A DNA stretch of 44,547 bases from Litoribacter ruber (GTDB lineage Bacteria > Bacteroidota > Bacteroidia > Cytophagales > Cyclobacteriaceae), in assembly GCF_018500185.1 (NCBI RefSeq), contig NZ_JAHBGI010000004.1:352329-396875 (forward strand), read 5' to 3'. The translations under genes were made by a program, and so were the position numbers. Under the pieces are notes generated by a model that was not told the origin of the DNA, made no database searches, and saw nothing but the letters and a program-made list of their open reading frames with translations. Every line of letters starts with the position of its first letter. The stretch's first letter is position 1. This document shows positions 23,996 through 31,746 of this stretch, piece by piece.

Positions 23996-25246
23996 ATGGA
24001 TAGAAAATTAGTAAAGAAGACCTGGACACCAAAATTAATTGCCTTAATAGCGCTTGGTGTTCTCCTGATAAGCTTTGTATTATACCAATTGGTAATAGCA
24101 GACTCCAGGGCTTCGATGAATGTAGAAAGAGAAAGAATCAGCGTGGCAACTGTAAGGGATGGTGAATTCACCGATTATATTCCCGTGAGTGGAATCATAG
24201 AGCCTGCCGAGATTTTCTATCTGGACGCCATAGAGCGCGGAAATATCCAACGTATAGTCCGCGAATCCGGGGCGATGGTAGAAGTGGGCGATACCATTCT
24301 CATTTTGACCAACTCAAACCTTCAGTTGGACGTGATGCAGCGGGAAACCGACCTCTATTTCCAGATCAACAACCTCCGTCAGACTAGGTTGATGTTGGAT
24401 CAAAATGACCTGAACCAGCAGGCGGCTTTGGCAGAAATCGATTATCAGATAAACCTGCTAAAACCCCAGTATGAACGGTTTCTGGAACTTCACGAGAAAA
24501 AGCTGATTTCCGACAGGGAGCTTGAAGAGGTGAGGGAGCAATACGATTATAATGTGAAGCGAAAAAGGCTAACTTATGAATCTTACCGCAACGATTCCTT
24601 GGCGCGGGACATTCAAAAGCGGCAGCTGCGGGATTCAGAGTCCAGGATGCAGCAATCCCTTAGCGGGGTGGGCCATATTTTGGATAATTTGGTGGTGAGG
24701 GCGCCCATTGCCGGGCAGCTTTCCACAGAGCAAATTGAAGTGGGTCAGTCGATCAGTGCTGGTCAGCGATATGGTCAGATTGATATTTTGGATAAATTTA
24801 AGGTAAGGGTTCCCATTGATGAGCTTTATCTGCCTAGAGTAGGTATAGGATTGAAAGGGACTTTCACTTTTTCAGGAAATAGCTATGAGCTGGAGATCAG
24901 CAAAATCTACCCGAATGTAAGCGGGGGCAGATTTGAGGTTGATATGGTTTTCCCCGATGAGGTGCCCACGGGTATAAGAAGGGGACAAACAGTCCGAATC
25001 AGGCTGGAGCTGGGCGAAAGTGAAAAAACGGTACTATTGCCAACCGGAGGATTCTATAAGGATACCGGCGGCAACTGGGTGTTTGTGGTAAACGAAAAAT
25101 CCGGCAAGGCAGAGAGAAGAAGCATCCGCCTAGGCCGCAAAAACCCAGAGTACTACGAAGTCCTCGACGGCCTTACCCCCGGTGAGCGCGTGATCGTGTC
25201 GGGCTACGAGAATTTTGGGAGGAACGAGGTTTTAAACTTGAAGTAA
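23996..25246 (+). CDS. HlyD/MacA-type periplasmic adaptor (membrane-fusion protein)
   Basis: A 416-residue adaptor with one N-terminal membrane anchor (about 14-33). A first lipoyl-like half follows (VSGIIEPAEIFYLDAIERG). A coiled-coil hairpin (~100-215, with YQINLLKPQYERFLELHEKK) and the second lipoyl half (VVRAPIAGQLSTEQIEVGQS) come next. Beta-barrel and membrane-proximal domains end the chain (VLLPTGGFYKDTGGNWVFVV, LDGLTPGERVIVSGYENFG). Such proteins bridge an inner-membrane ABC transporter to an outer-membrane channel. It precedes an ABC ATPase and several FtsX-type permeases, so it is the MacA-like part of this system; no TolC-like channel is in the window. The downstream operon is interrupted by the repeat-flanked four-helix-bundle gene. 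Confidence 0.9.
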   Translation: MDRKLVKKTWTPKLIALIALGVLLISFVLYQLVIADSRASMNVERERISVATVRDGEFTDYIPVSGIIEPAEIFYLDAIERGNIQRIVRESGAMVEVGDTILILTNSNLQLDVMQRETDLYFQINNLRQTRLMLDQNDLNQQAALAEIDYQINLLKPQYERFLELHEKKLISDRELEEVREQYDYNVKRKRLTYESYRNDSLARDIQKRQLRDSESRMQQSLSGVGHILDNLVVRAPIAGQLSTEQIEVGQSISAGQRYGQIDILDKFKVRVPIDELYLPRVGIGLKGTFTFSGNSYELEISKIYPNVSGGRFEVDMVFPDEVPTGIRRGQTVRIRLELGESEKTVLLPTGGFYKDTGGNWVFVVNEKSGKAERRSIRLGRKNPEYYEVLDGLTPGERVIVSGYENFGRNEVLNLK

Positions 25247-25251
25247 AAGTA

Positions 25252-25269
25252 GGAAGACGGGAGACCGAA
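25252..25269. repeat. Left inverted arm enclosing the four-helix-bundle gene
   Basis: GGAAGACGGGAGACCGAA, made of GAAGACS-type heptamers, is the inverse of 25871-25888 with one mismatch in 18. Elsewhere the two arms are only a few bases apart. Here about 600 bp with one gene separate them. Confidence 0.65.
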
Positions 25270-25446
25270 TAGATTGAAGGCTGCCGAAATCTCTTTTACC
25301 GTGCCATGAGGTTAAATTTGGCAGGATGGAAGGAGAAGAAGAGACTTTGAAAGTGAGTGGAGGAATTAAACGTTTAATTACTAAGGGATTATTGATTGGA
25401 GCGGATTTCTTAGATAATTTGAGTTTTTAACCAAAAACTTTTTACT

Positions 25447-25800
25447 ATGAAATTCAAATTTGAAAAACTTTTGATATGGCAAAGAGCCATGGATTTTGGG
25501 GAACGAATCGACGCATTAGCAGGGAAATTCCCGAAATATGAAATGTTTAATCTTTCACTCCAAATAAGAAAAGCTGGTGATTCAGTAGCCTTGAATATTT
25601 CTGAAGGGGCTATTGGCCAATCCAATGCTGAGCAAAGTAGATTCATGGGGTATGGGATCCGCTCTTTAGCAGAAACGGTGACTTGCCTCTACAAAGCAAA
25701 AAGAAGAAATTATATCAGTGATGATGAATTTGCTTCAAATTATGGAGAAGCCTATAACTTAATGAACATGATGGTAGCTTTTAAAAATAATATGAAATAA
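25447..25800 (+). CDS. Four-helix-bundle protein (23S rRNA IVP / S23 family)
   Basis: A 117-residue small helical protein of the TIGR02436 type, first known from open frames in intervening sequences of 23S rRNA genes. Diagnostic parts are FEKLLIWQRAMDFGERIDAL, FNLSLQIRKAGDSVALNISE (with the conserved ISEG) and QSRFMGYGIRSLAETVTCL. Its function is unknown; related Avd proteins assist diversity-generating retroelements by binding RNA or the reverse transcriptase. It lies between the adaptor and ATPase genes of an export operon, enclosed by inverted heptamer-repeat arms at 25252-25269 and 25871-25898. This strongly suggests an inserted unit rather than an operon member. No reverse transcriptase or transposase is nearby. 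Confidence 0.9.
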   Translation: MKFKFEKLLIWQRAMDFGERIDALAGKFPKYEMFNLSLQIRKAGDSVALNISEGAIGQSNAEQSRFMGYGIRSLAETVTCLYKAKRRNYISDDEFASNYGEAYNLMNMMVAFKNNMK

Positions 25801-25870
25801 ACGGTGAATATTTAAGCTTCAGCTATTAGGGTTGTTCCCGGCATGTGGATGAATACCTGACAAGGCCAGT

Positions 25871-25898
25871 TTCTGTCTCCCGTCTTCCGTCTTCGGTC
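25871..25898. repeat. Right inverted arm enclosing the four-helix-bundle gene
   Basis: A run of about four GTCTTCS/GTCTCCC heptamers 70 bp after the four-helix-bundle stop and 29 bp before the ATPase start. Its first 18 bases are the inverse of 25252-25269 with one mismatch. Confidence 0.65.
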
Positions 25899-25926
25899 AA
25901 CATATAAATCAAAAAAAATCGAAAAT

Positions 25927-26625
25927 ATGCAAAACATCATCAAAACCGTCAATCTCAAAAAGCTCTACACCACGGAGGAAGTGGAGACTACTGCGCTGGA
26001 TGATATCCAGGTCGAAATCAAGAAGGGGGAATTTGTGGCCATTATGGGGCCATCGGGCTGTGGGAAATCCACTTTGCTCAATATCCTTGGCCTGCTGGAC
26101 AATCCAGACGCAGGGCAGTATTATTTTCTGGACAAAGAAGTGGCCAAATTCTCAGAAAGGCAGCGCTCCCAGCTGAGAAAAGGCAATATAGGCTTCGTGT
26201 TCCAAAGCTTCAACCTTATCGATGAGCTTACCTGCTATGAAAACGTCGAACTGCCCTTGCTTTACCTCAAAATCCCAGGCGATGAGCGCAAAAAAAGGGT
26301 GGAAGAAGTGCTCACGCGCATGAACATCATGCACAGAAAAGACCATTTCCCGCAACAGCTTTCCGGTGGTCAGCAACAAAGAGTGGCTATTGCCAGAGCT
26401 ATTGTGGCAAGGCCTTCCGTGATCCTTGCCGATGAGCCTACAGGTAACCTGGATTCCGCCAACGGCGAAGAAGTGATGAGGCTCTTGGAAGAACTTAATA
26501 ACGAGGGAACCACCATCGTAATGGTGACCCACTCCCCCCACGACGCCAACTACGCCCACCGCATCATCAACCTGTTTGATGGCAAGGTGGTGACCGAGAA
26601 TATTAAGGAGCAGTTTCACGTATAA
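25927..26625 (+). CDS. ABC transporter ATP-binding protein (MacB/LolD type)
   Basis: A 232-residue ATPase of the MacB/LolD/FtsE group, which powers mechanotransmission-type transport. Walker A is GPSGCGKST (41-49), the Q loop VFQSFNL (91-97), the signature [14 protein letters not shown] (145-158), Walker B VILADE (165-170), D loop NLDS, and the switch His202 in MVTHSP. It has no membrane segment. It lies between the adaptor gene and four consecutive permease genes, and no second ATPase is present, so it may pair with more than one permease. Start codon ATG 25927 follows an A-rich leader. Confidence 0.93.
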   Translation: MQNIIKTVNLKKLYTTEEVETTALDDIQVEIKKGEFVAIMGPSGCGKSTLLNILGLLDNPDAGQYYFLDKEVAKFSERQRSQLRKGNIGFVFQSFNLIDELTCYENVELPLLYLKIPGDERKKRVEEVLTRMNIMHRKDHFPQQLSGGQQQRVAIARAIVARPSVILADEPTGNLDSANGEEVMRLLEELNNEGTTIVMVTHSPHDANYAHRIINLFDGKVVTENIKEQFHV

Positions 26626-26632
26626 CGGAGCT

Positions 26633-26697
26633 GGAAGACGGAAGACGGGAGATGGAAACGAATCCCCTCTTCGGTCTTCCGTCTTCGGTCTTCTGTC
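26633..26697. repeat. GAAGACS heptamer hairpin between ATPase and permease 1
   Basis: The left arm begins at 26633 and the right arm ends near 26697. About 20 bp can pair with three mismatches. It lies between the ATPase stop and the permease start and would form a hairpin inside the operon transcript. An upstream ATG at 26652 lies inside the left arm, in frame with the permease. Confidence 0.7.
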
Positions 26698-26705
26698 TTT
26701 TTATC

Positions 26706-29063
26706 ATGTACAAAAACTACATCAAAATCGCAGTAAGGGGCTTTGCCAAGCATAAGCTGACCTTTTTCATCAATCTTTTTGGCCTGGCATTGGGCCTATG
26801 GGTTGCGTTGCTTATTGGGCTCTGGGTGGTGGATGAGCTGTCTATCAACCAGCACTTTTCTCAAAAAGAGGATATCTACCAAATCATGGAGCATCAGCGC
26901 TATGGCACTGAAATTTTCACCACCTCGTCTACCCCGGGCATATTGGCTCCAGAACTGAAGGCCAAGTTTCCGGAGGTGGCCTACGCTTCCAATTATAGCT
27001 GGAACATGCCCATGATTGCCAGCCACGAGGAAGACAGGGTGAAGTTGGATGGCAAGCATGTAGAGCCGGACTTGTTGAAAATCCTAGATTTTGAAGTTCT
27101 GCACGGTACTGCCCAAGGCTTGTTGGAAAGCAAGGAAAATGCGGTGATTACTAAAACCGCGGCACTCAAACTATTTGGGCGAAGTGATGTAGTGGGCGAA
27201 TCCATAAAAATCGACAACTACCGGGATTATCTTATCCAAGCCGTTTTGGCGGATGTACCCTCGCAGAGTCAGATGAAGTTTGAAATACTTCTTCCTTATG
27301 AAGTGATGCTGGCCGAAAACGAGTGGATGAACCAGTGGAATAACAATGGCCCCCAAGCACTGGTAAAATTATTCCCAGGTACAGATGGTAAAGCTTTTTC
27401 AGCAAAACTGAAGGACTTTTTGAAGGAATACCATCCGGAAACCAATATTAGCATGTTTGCTTATCCCTTTAAAGAAATTTACCTGCACAGCAGATTTGAG
27501 GATGGGCAGCAAGTAGGGGGCAGGATAGGGCACGTGAGGCTGTTTGCGATTATTGGACTGTTTGTTCTGTTGATTGCCTGTATAAATTTCATGAACCTCT
27601 CCACGGCCAAATCCCAAAAAAGAGCCAAGGAAGTTGGTGTGCGAAAAGTGGTGGGTGCTGAAAAGTCTGCCTTGATTTATCAGTTTTTGAGTGAGTCACT
27701 GCTGATTACATTTTTCAGTAGCCTTTTGGCCCTTCTGATGGTAGAGCTAAGCTTGCCGGTATTCAATGAATTGGCCAGCAAGCAATTGGTTGTTCCCTAC
27801 GGACAGTTGTGGTTTTGGGTTGGTTTTATATCCATAATCCTTTTCACCGGCTTAATAGCGGGATCCTATCCTGCCTTTTATTTATCAGCCACCAAAGTTG
27901 CCCATATCTTTCGCAAGCAACACAACCAGGATCGGTATGCCGTGCTGGCCCGAAAAGGCTTGGTGTTTTTCCAGTTCATTTTGGCCACTGCCCTTATCAT
28001 TTCTACCATCGTGGTCAACCAGCAGATACAGTATGCTTTAAACCAAAACTTGGGTTTTGACAAGGATCAACTGCTGATGTTTGAGCTCAACGGAAAGCTG
28101 CACAGTGAATTTGAAACCCTCAAACATGAGTTGGAGAAGCATCCAGACATCCAGCTGGTAAGCCGTGGTTCTCATTCTTTCAGCGGCAGGAATTCCAATA
28201 CAGGAAATATTTCCTGGGAAGGAAAAGATCCTGATGCCGGGGCATTATTTGAAATGTTTCACACCGATTATGATTTTTTCCAAACCATGGGGATGAGCTT
28301 CTTGGATGGACGGCCATTTGACCGTGGGTATGGCTCAGATAGTCTGGGTGGGGTGGTCTTAAATAAGAAAGCTTTTGATCTGATGCGAGGCGATAAGGAC
28401 CGAGTGGAAAAACTGGTGCTTTGGGATACTGAAGAGAGAGAAGTGATCGGGGTGGTCGAAGATTTCTACTTTCAGAGTTTTCATCAGGCCATGGAGCCAG
28501 CAATTATCTTGCTTACTCCCAAGTATTCCCATATAGGTTTAGTACGTTTTGATGCGGAAAAGGCGGCCACCGTCACCGCATATATGCAGGAATTGACTCA
28601 AAGCATGGAGCCGGCATTCATCTTTGAAGCCCATTTTATGGATGCTAATTATGCGAGAATGTATCAGGATGATTTGAGGTTAAGGGATCTGAGCAAGTAT
28701 TTCAGTATCCTGACAATTTTGATTTCTTGCCTGGGATTGTTGGGGCTTTCGGCACATGTGGCTGAGCAGAAAACAAAGGAGATTGGCATTCGCAAAGTTC
28801 ACGGGGCCAGCACTTTTTCTATTCTTCATGTAATCAACCGGGAGTTTGTGATGGTGGTGTCTTTGAGTATTGTGGTAGGCTGTCTGCTGGCCTATTGGTT
28901 TGCAGTAGACTTCCTATCGGATTACGCACATGCGATCTCCTTTGCCTGGTGGTTTATGCCCCTCGCAGCTTTGCTTATCATGGGGATGGCTTACCTCACG
29001 GTGACCTTACAGTCTTGGAAAGCCACGAAGATGAACCCTGTCAACTCCTTAAAAACAGAGTAA
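26706..29063 (+). CDS. FtsX-like ABC permease 1 (tandem MacB_PCD-FtsX)
   Basis: A 785-residue inner-membrane protein with two copies of the MacB periplasmic core plus FtsX module, likely eight membrane segments. The first half opens with YIKIAVRGFAKHKLTFFINL and a membrane helix (~20-40); the FtsX signatures are KEVGVRKVVGAEK and, in the second half, KEIGIRKVHGAST. The C-terminus NPVNSLKTE is typical. A single chain with both halves would act like the MacB dimer. ATG 26706 matches the start of the other three copies; ATG 26652 would add a tail translated from the hairpin repeat and is less likely. It probably works with the upstream ATPase and adaptor in export of an unknown substrate. Confidence 0.88.
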   Translation: MYKNYIKIAVRGFAKHKLTFFINLFGLALGLWVALLIGLWVVDELSINQHFSQKEDIYQIMEHQRYGTEIFTTSSTPGILAPELKAKFPEVAYASNYSWNMPMIASHEEDRVKLDGKHVEPDLLKILDFEVLHGTAQGLLESKENAVITKTAALKLFGRSDVVGESIKIDNYRDYLIQAVLADVPSQSQMKFEILLPYEVMLAENEWMNQWNNNGPQALVKLFPGTDGKAFSAKLKDFLKEYHPETNISMFAYPFKEIYLHSRFEDGQQVGGRIGHVRLFAIIGLFVLLIACINFMNLSTAKSQKRAKEVGVRKVVGAEKSALIYQFLSESLLITFFSSLLALLMVELSLPVFNELASKQLVVPYGQLWFWVGFISIILFTGLIAGSYPAFYLSATKVAHIFRKQHNQDRYAVLARKGLVFFQFILATALIISTIVVNQQIQYALNQNLGFDKDQLLMFELNGKLHSEFETLKHELEKHPDIQLVSRGSHSFSGRNSNTGNISWEGKDPDAGALFEMFHTDYDFFQTMGMSFLDGRPFDRGYGSDSLGGVVLNKKAFDLMRGDKDRVEKLVLWDTEEREVIGVVEDFYFQSFHQAMEPAIILLTPKYSHIGLVRFDAEKAATVTAYMQELTQSMEPAFIFEAHFMDANYARMYQDDLRLRDLSKYFSILTILISCLGLLGLSAHVAEQKTKEIGIRKVHGASTFSILHVINREFVMVVSLSIVVGCLLAYWFAVDFLSDYAHAISFAWWFMPLAALLIMGMAYLTVTLQSWKATKMNPVNSLKTE

Positions 29064-29201
29064 AATCGCACGTATTCGGACGTTGATGTTCGGATATGAT
29101 TATCAGAAAAAGAGAGGATGGCTGTGGAAGGGCGTTTTTAAGCAGTTTTTGAATGGCATAATGATAGAATCATATTATTCTATTTGAAAAATAGTCACGC
29201 A

Positions 29202-31619
29202 ATGTTGAAAAATATAATAAAAACAACTTTCCGAAGCTTCTGGAAAAACAAGACCGTCACTTCCATCAATGTGATCGGTCTGGGGGTGGGGCTGGCCACC
29301 TGCATTCTGATGATGCTCTATATCTGGGATGAGGCAAGCTATGATAAGCACCACCTGAACAAAGAGGACCTGTATAGGGTGGCAATCCAGTTTAACGACA
29401 TGCGTGGGGCGCCTACTCCAGCTCCCATGGCCGAGGCTTTCAGGGAGGAGTTCCCCGATGTTGTCCAATCAGCCAGAATATTTCCTTATCCCATGCTGGA
29501 ATCCATGTTTCTCACTTACCAGGATAACGGGGTTGAAAATACCTATCAGGAAATCAATGGGTATTATGTAGATTCGACATTTTTTGATGTTTTGACTTAC
29601 GAATTTGTGGAAGGGGATCCACATCGGGCCTTGAACCGTCCCAATACCATGGTGTTATCGGCTTCCCTTGCCACCAAAATTTTTGGAAATAAAAGTCCGG
29701 TAGGGGAAATTCTCAAGGTAGGACTTCCGGAAGGGGATTTTGACTATAGGGTGGACGGGGTTTTTGAGGATTCCGGATTGCGTTCGCATGTGGATGCCCG
29801 GTTTTTCCTTTCCATGGCCAATACAGATATCGGCGAATATGTGGCGCAGGAGACTTCTTGGTCCAGCAATAACATGTTTTATACCTATCTAAAAGCCCAG
29901 CCAGGAACTGATCAGATGATGCTGGAAGAAAAATTAAGAGAGTATTATAAAAGGCAAATTCAGGCAGACGCTGATGCCAGGGGCATGACAATGAGCATTT
30001 TTCTGCAGCCGGTATCCGATATATACCTTACCTCTGATTTGGGTTTTGAAATTGGGAACAATGGTAATATCATGTATCTGTATGTATTCGGCTCCATAGG
30101 ATTGTTTATCCTGTTGATAGCCTGCATTAATTTCATGAACCTTTCCACTGCCAAATCCGAAAAACGTGCCAAGGAAGTTGGTGTGAGGAAGGTGATCGGA
30201 GCGGAAAAAGTACAGCTGGTCCGTCAGTTTTTAGGGGAATCCCTGTTGATGAGTTTTGTGTCCTTGGCATTGGCCATTGTAATCTTGCTGGTTTTGCTTC
30301 CTGTATTCAATGATTTTGCAGGCAAATCCTTGCAGGTTTTTCAGGACCCATGGGTTCTACTCACCATTTCTATTTTAACCGTTGCTACCGGACTTATCGC
30401 CGGGCTTTATCCTGCCTTTTATCTTTCCGGGTTCAAGACGGTGGCTATTATCAAGGGTGGCCGTGGTGGCGGATACTCCGCAGCCAATATTAGAAAAGGG
30501 CTGGTGGTTTTCCAGTTTGTCATATCTGTGGCATTGATTGCCATGGTGTTGGTCATCCGCAGCCAGATGAATTTCCTGGAAAGCACGCCACTGGGGTTTG
30601 ACAAAGAGCAGCAGCTTGTCCTTTCTCTTCAAAGCAGTGAGTCCATTGAAAACTTTTCTACCCTCAAAAACAGTCTTGAAAACCATCAGGGGGTAAAATT
30701 GGTGTCCGGAGGCTCGGTTTATCCGGGGCTGGAGGTTCTACAGGACTGGTTGCTTTATGCAGAGGGTACCAATTCTGACGAGATGCGCCAAGTCCATATT
30801 GGCCGGGTGGCCAATGACTATATAGAAACGCTTGGGCTGGAACTGATTGCGGGTCGGAGCTATACGGATGATTTTACCAATGAGGAGCTTGCCATTATCC
30901 TTAATGAAAAGGCAGTAAAATCCCTGGGTTTCGCAGGACCGGAGGAGGCTCTGGGCAAGAGGCTCATCATGGAGTGGCAGGATACGCGCAGTGAGTATGA
31001 GGTAGTGGGTGTGATGAAAGATTATCATTTTGAAAGCCTCCATAAGGGCATAAAGCCATTTGGTCTGGTCCGAACTTCGAAGCCTCCTTACCTTATTGCC
31101 AAAATCCAGACAAATCAAGTGAAAGACGTATTGGATTTTGCAGAAAGCTCCTGGAAAAACATCAATGCAGCCACACCTTTTGCCTATTCCTTTGTTGACC
31201 TGGATTTTCAGCGCAACTACGAAAAAGAACAAAGAACCGCAACGATTATCCTCTACTTTACCTCTATTGCCATTATCATTTCCTGTATAGGTTTATTTGG
31301 CTTGGCCGCATTCACCGCAGAGCAAAGGACAAAGGAAATCGGTATCAGAAAAGTGTTGGGAGCCAGCACTTGGAGTATCACTGCATTGGTATCCAGGGAG
31401 TTTTTGGTCTTGGTGGGTTTTGCCATTGTCATCGCAGCCCCTCTAAGTTATTATGCAGCCAGTAGATGGCTGGAAAATTTCGCTTATAAAATAGAATTGT
31501 CCATATGGGTATTTCTGATCTCAGGCTTACTGGCAGTGTTGATTGCTTATGGAACCATTAGTTTTCAGGCCCTCAAAGCTGCCTTGGCAAACCCGGTGAA
31601 TTCATTGAAATCTGAATGA
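29202..31619 (+). CDS. FtsX-like ABC permease 2 (tandem MacB_PCD-FtsX)
   Basis: An 805-residue permease with the same architecture as its neighbours. The N-terminal helix is around residues 20-41 (SINVIGLGVGLATCILMMLY). The first FtsX module has FMNLSTAKSEKRAKEVGVRK and the second EQRTKEIGIRKVLGASTWS. The C-terminus is NPVNSLKSE. ATG 29202 starts the family-like MLKNIIKTTFRSFWKN; a TTG further upstream is unlikely. The 138-bp gap before it has no heptamer repeat, unlike the gaps on either side of this pair. It is probably part of the same operon or a separately promoted copy. Confidence 0.88.
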   Translation: MLKNIIKTTFRSFWKNKTVTSINVIGLGVGLATCILMMLYIWDEASYDKHHLNKEDLYRVAIQFNDMRGAPTPAPMAEAFREEFPDVVQSARIFPYPMLESMFLTYQDNGVENTYQEINGYYVDSTFFDVLTYEFVEGDPHRALNRPNTMVLSASLATKIFGNKSPVGEILKVGLPEGDFDYRVDGVFEDSGLRSHVDARFFLSMANTDIGEYVAQETSWSSNNMFYTYLKAQPGTDQMMLEEKLREYYKRQIQADADARGMTMSIFLQPVSDIYLTSDLGFEIGNNGNIMYLYVFGSIGLFILLIACINFMNLSTAKSEKRAKEVGVRKVIGAEKVQLVRQFLGESLLMSFVSLALAIVILLVLLPVFNDFAGKSLQVFQDPWVLLTISILTVATGLIAGLYPAFYLSGFKTVAIIKGGRGGGYSAANIRKGLVVFQFVISVALIAMVLVIRSQMNFLESTPLGFDKEQQLVLSLQSSESIENFSTLKNSLENHQGVKLVSGGSVYPGLEVLQDWLLYAEGTNSDEMRQVHIGRVANDYIETLGLELIAGRSYTDDFTNEELAIILNEKAVKSLGFAGPEEALGKRLIMEWQDTRSEYEVVGVMKDYHFESLHKGIKPFGLVRTSKPPYLIAKIQTNQVKDVLDFAESSWKNINAATPFAYSFVDLDFQRNYEKEQRTATIILYFTSIAIIISCIGLFGLAAFTAEQRTKEIGIRKVLGASTWSITALVSREFLVLVGFAIVIAAPLSYYAASRWLENFAYKIELSIWVFLISGLLAVLIAYGTISFQALKAALANPVNSLKSE

Positions 31620-31682
31620 AGACGGAAGACCGAAGACGGAAGACGGAAACTAGATTCGGTCTCCCGTCTTCGGTCTTCCGTC
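31618..31682. repeat. Long GAAGACS heptamer hairpin between permeases 2 and 3
   Basis: The best example of the family. The arm at 31621-31647 pairs with 31656-31682 over 27 bp with only two mismatches and an 8-nt loop. Each arm is about four heptamers (GAAGACG or GAAGACC). It begins at the stop codon of permease 2. It could stop or process the transcript, though no T-run follows. Confidence 0.8.
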
Positions 31683-31706
31683 CCAAATTTTAACACGGAC
31701 ACCAAA

Positions 31707-31734
31707 CATCGGTCATCCGACATCCGACATCAAA
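31707..31734. repeat. Four-copy CATCSGA heptamer array
   Basis: CATCGGT, CATCCGA, CATCCGA and CATCAAA in direct succession, 12 bp before the permease 3 start. Same family as the six-copy array at 11336-11377. It lies right beside the GAAGACS hairpin. Confidence 0.6.
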
Positions 31735-31746
31735 ACAAACAAAACC

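Noticed and set aside
25447-25800. Accessory protein (Avd) of a diversity-generating retroelement
   Set aside because: The fold class is the same, but no reverse transcriptase, template repeat or variable repeat was found in the window.
25447-25800. Intervening sequence of a 23S rRNA gene
   Set aside because: The gene lies between protein-coding genes of an ABC locus, and no rRNA sequence was recognised.
26652-26705. Upstream ATG extension of permease 1
   Set aside because: The extra 18 residues are encoded by the heptamer hairpin repeat. The other three permeases start at the position equivalent to ATG 26706.
31618-31682. Classical rho-independent terminator after permease 2
   Set aside because: The stem is long but no T-run follows, and the same repeat appears at other sites in single-arm form, so it is listed as a repeat.
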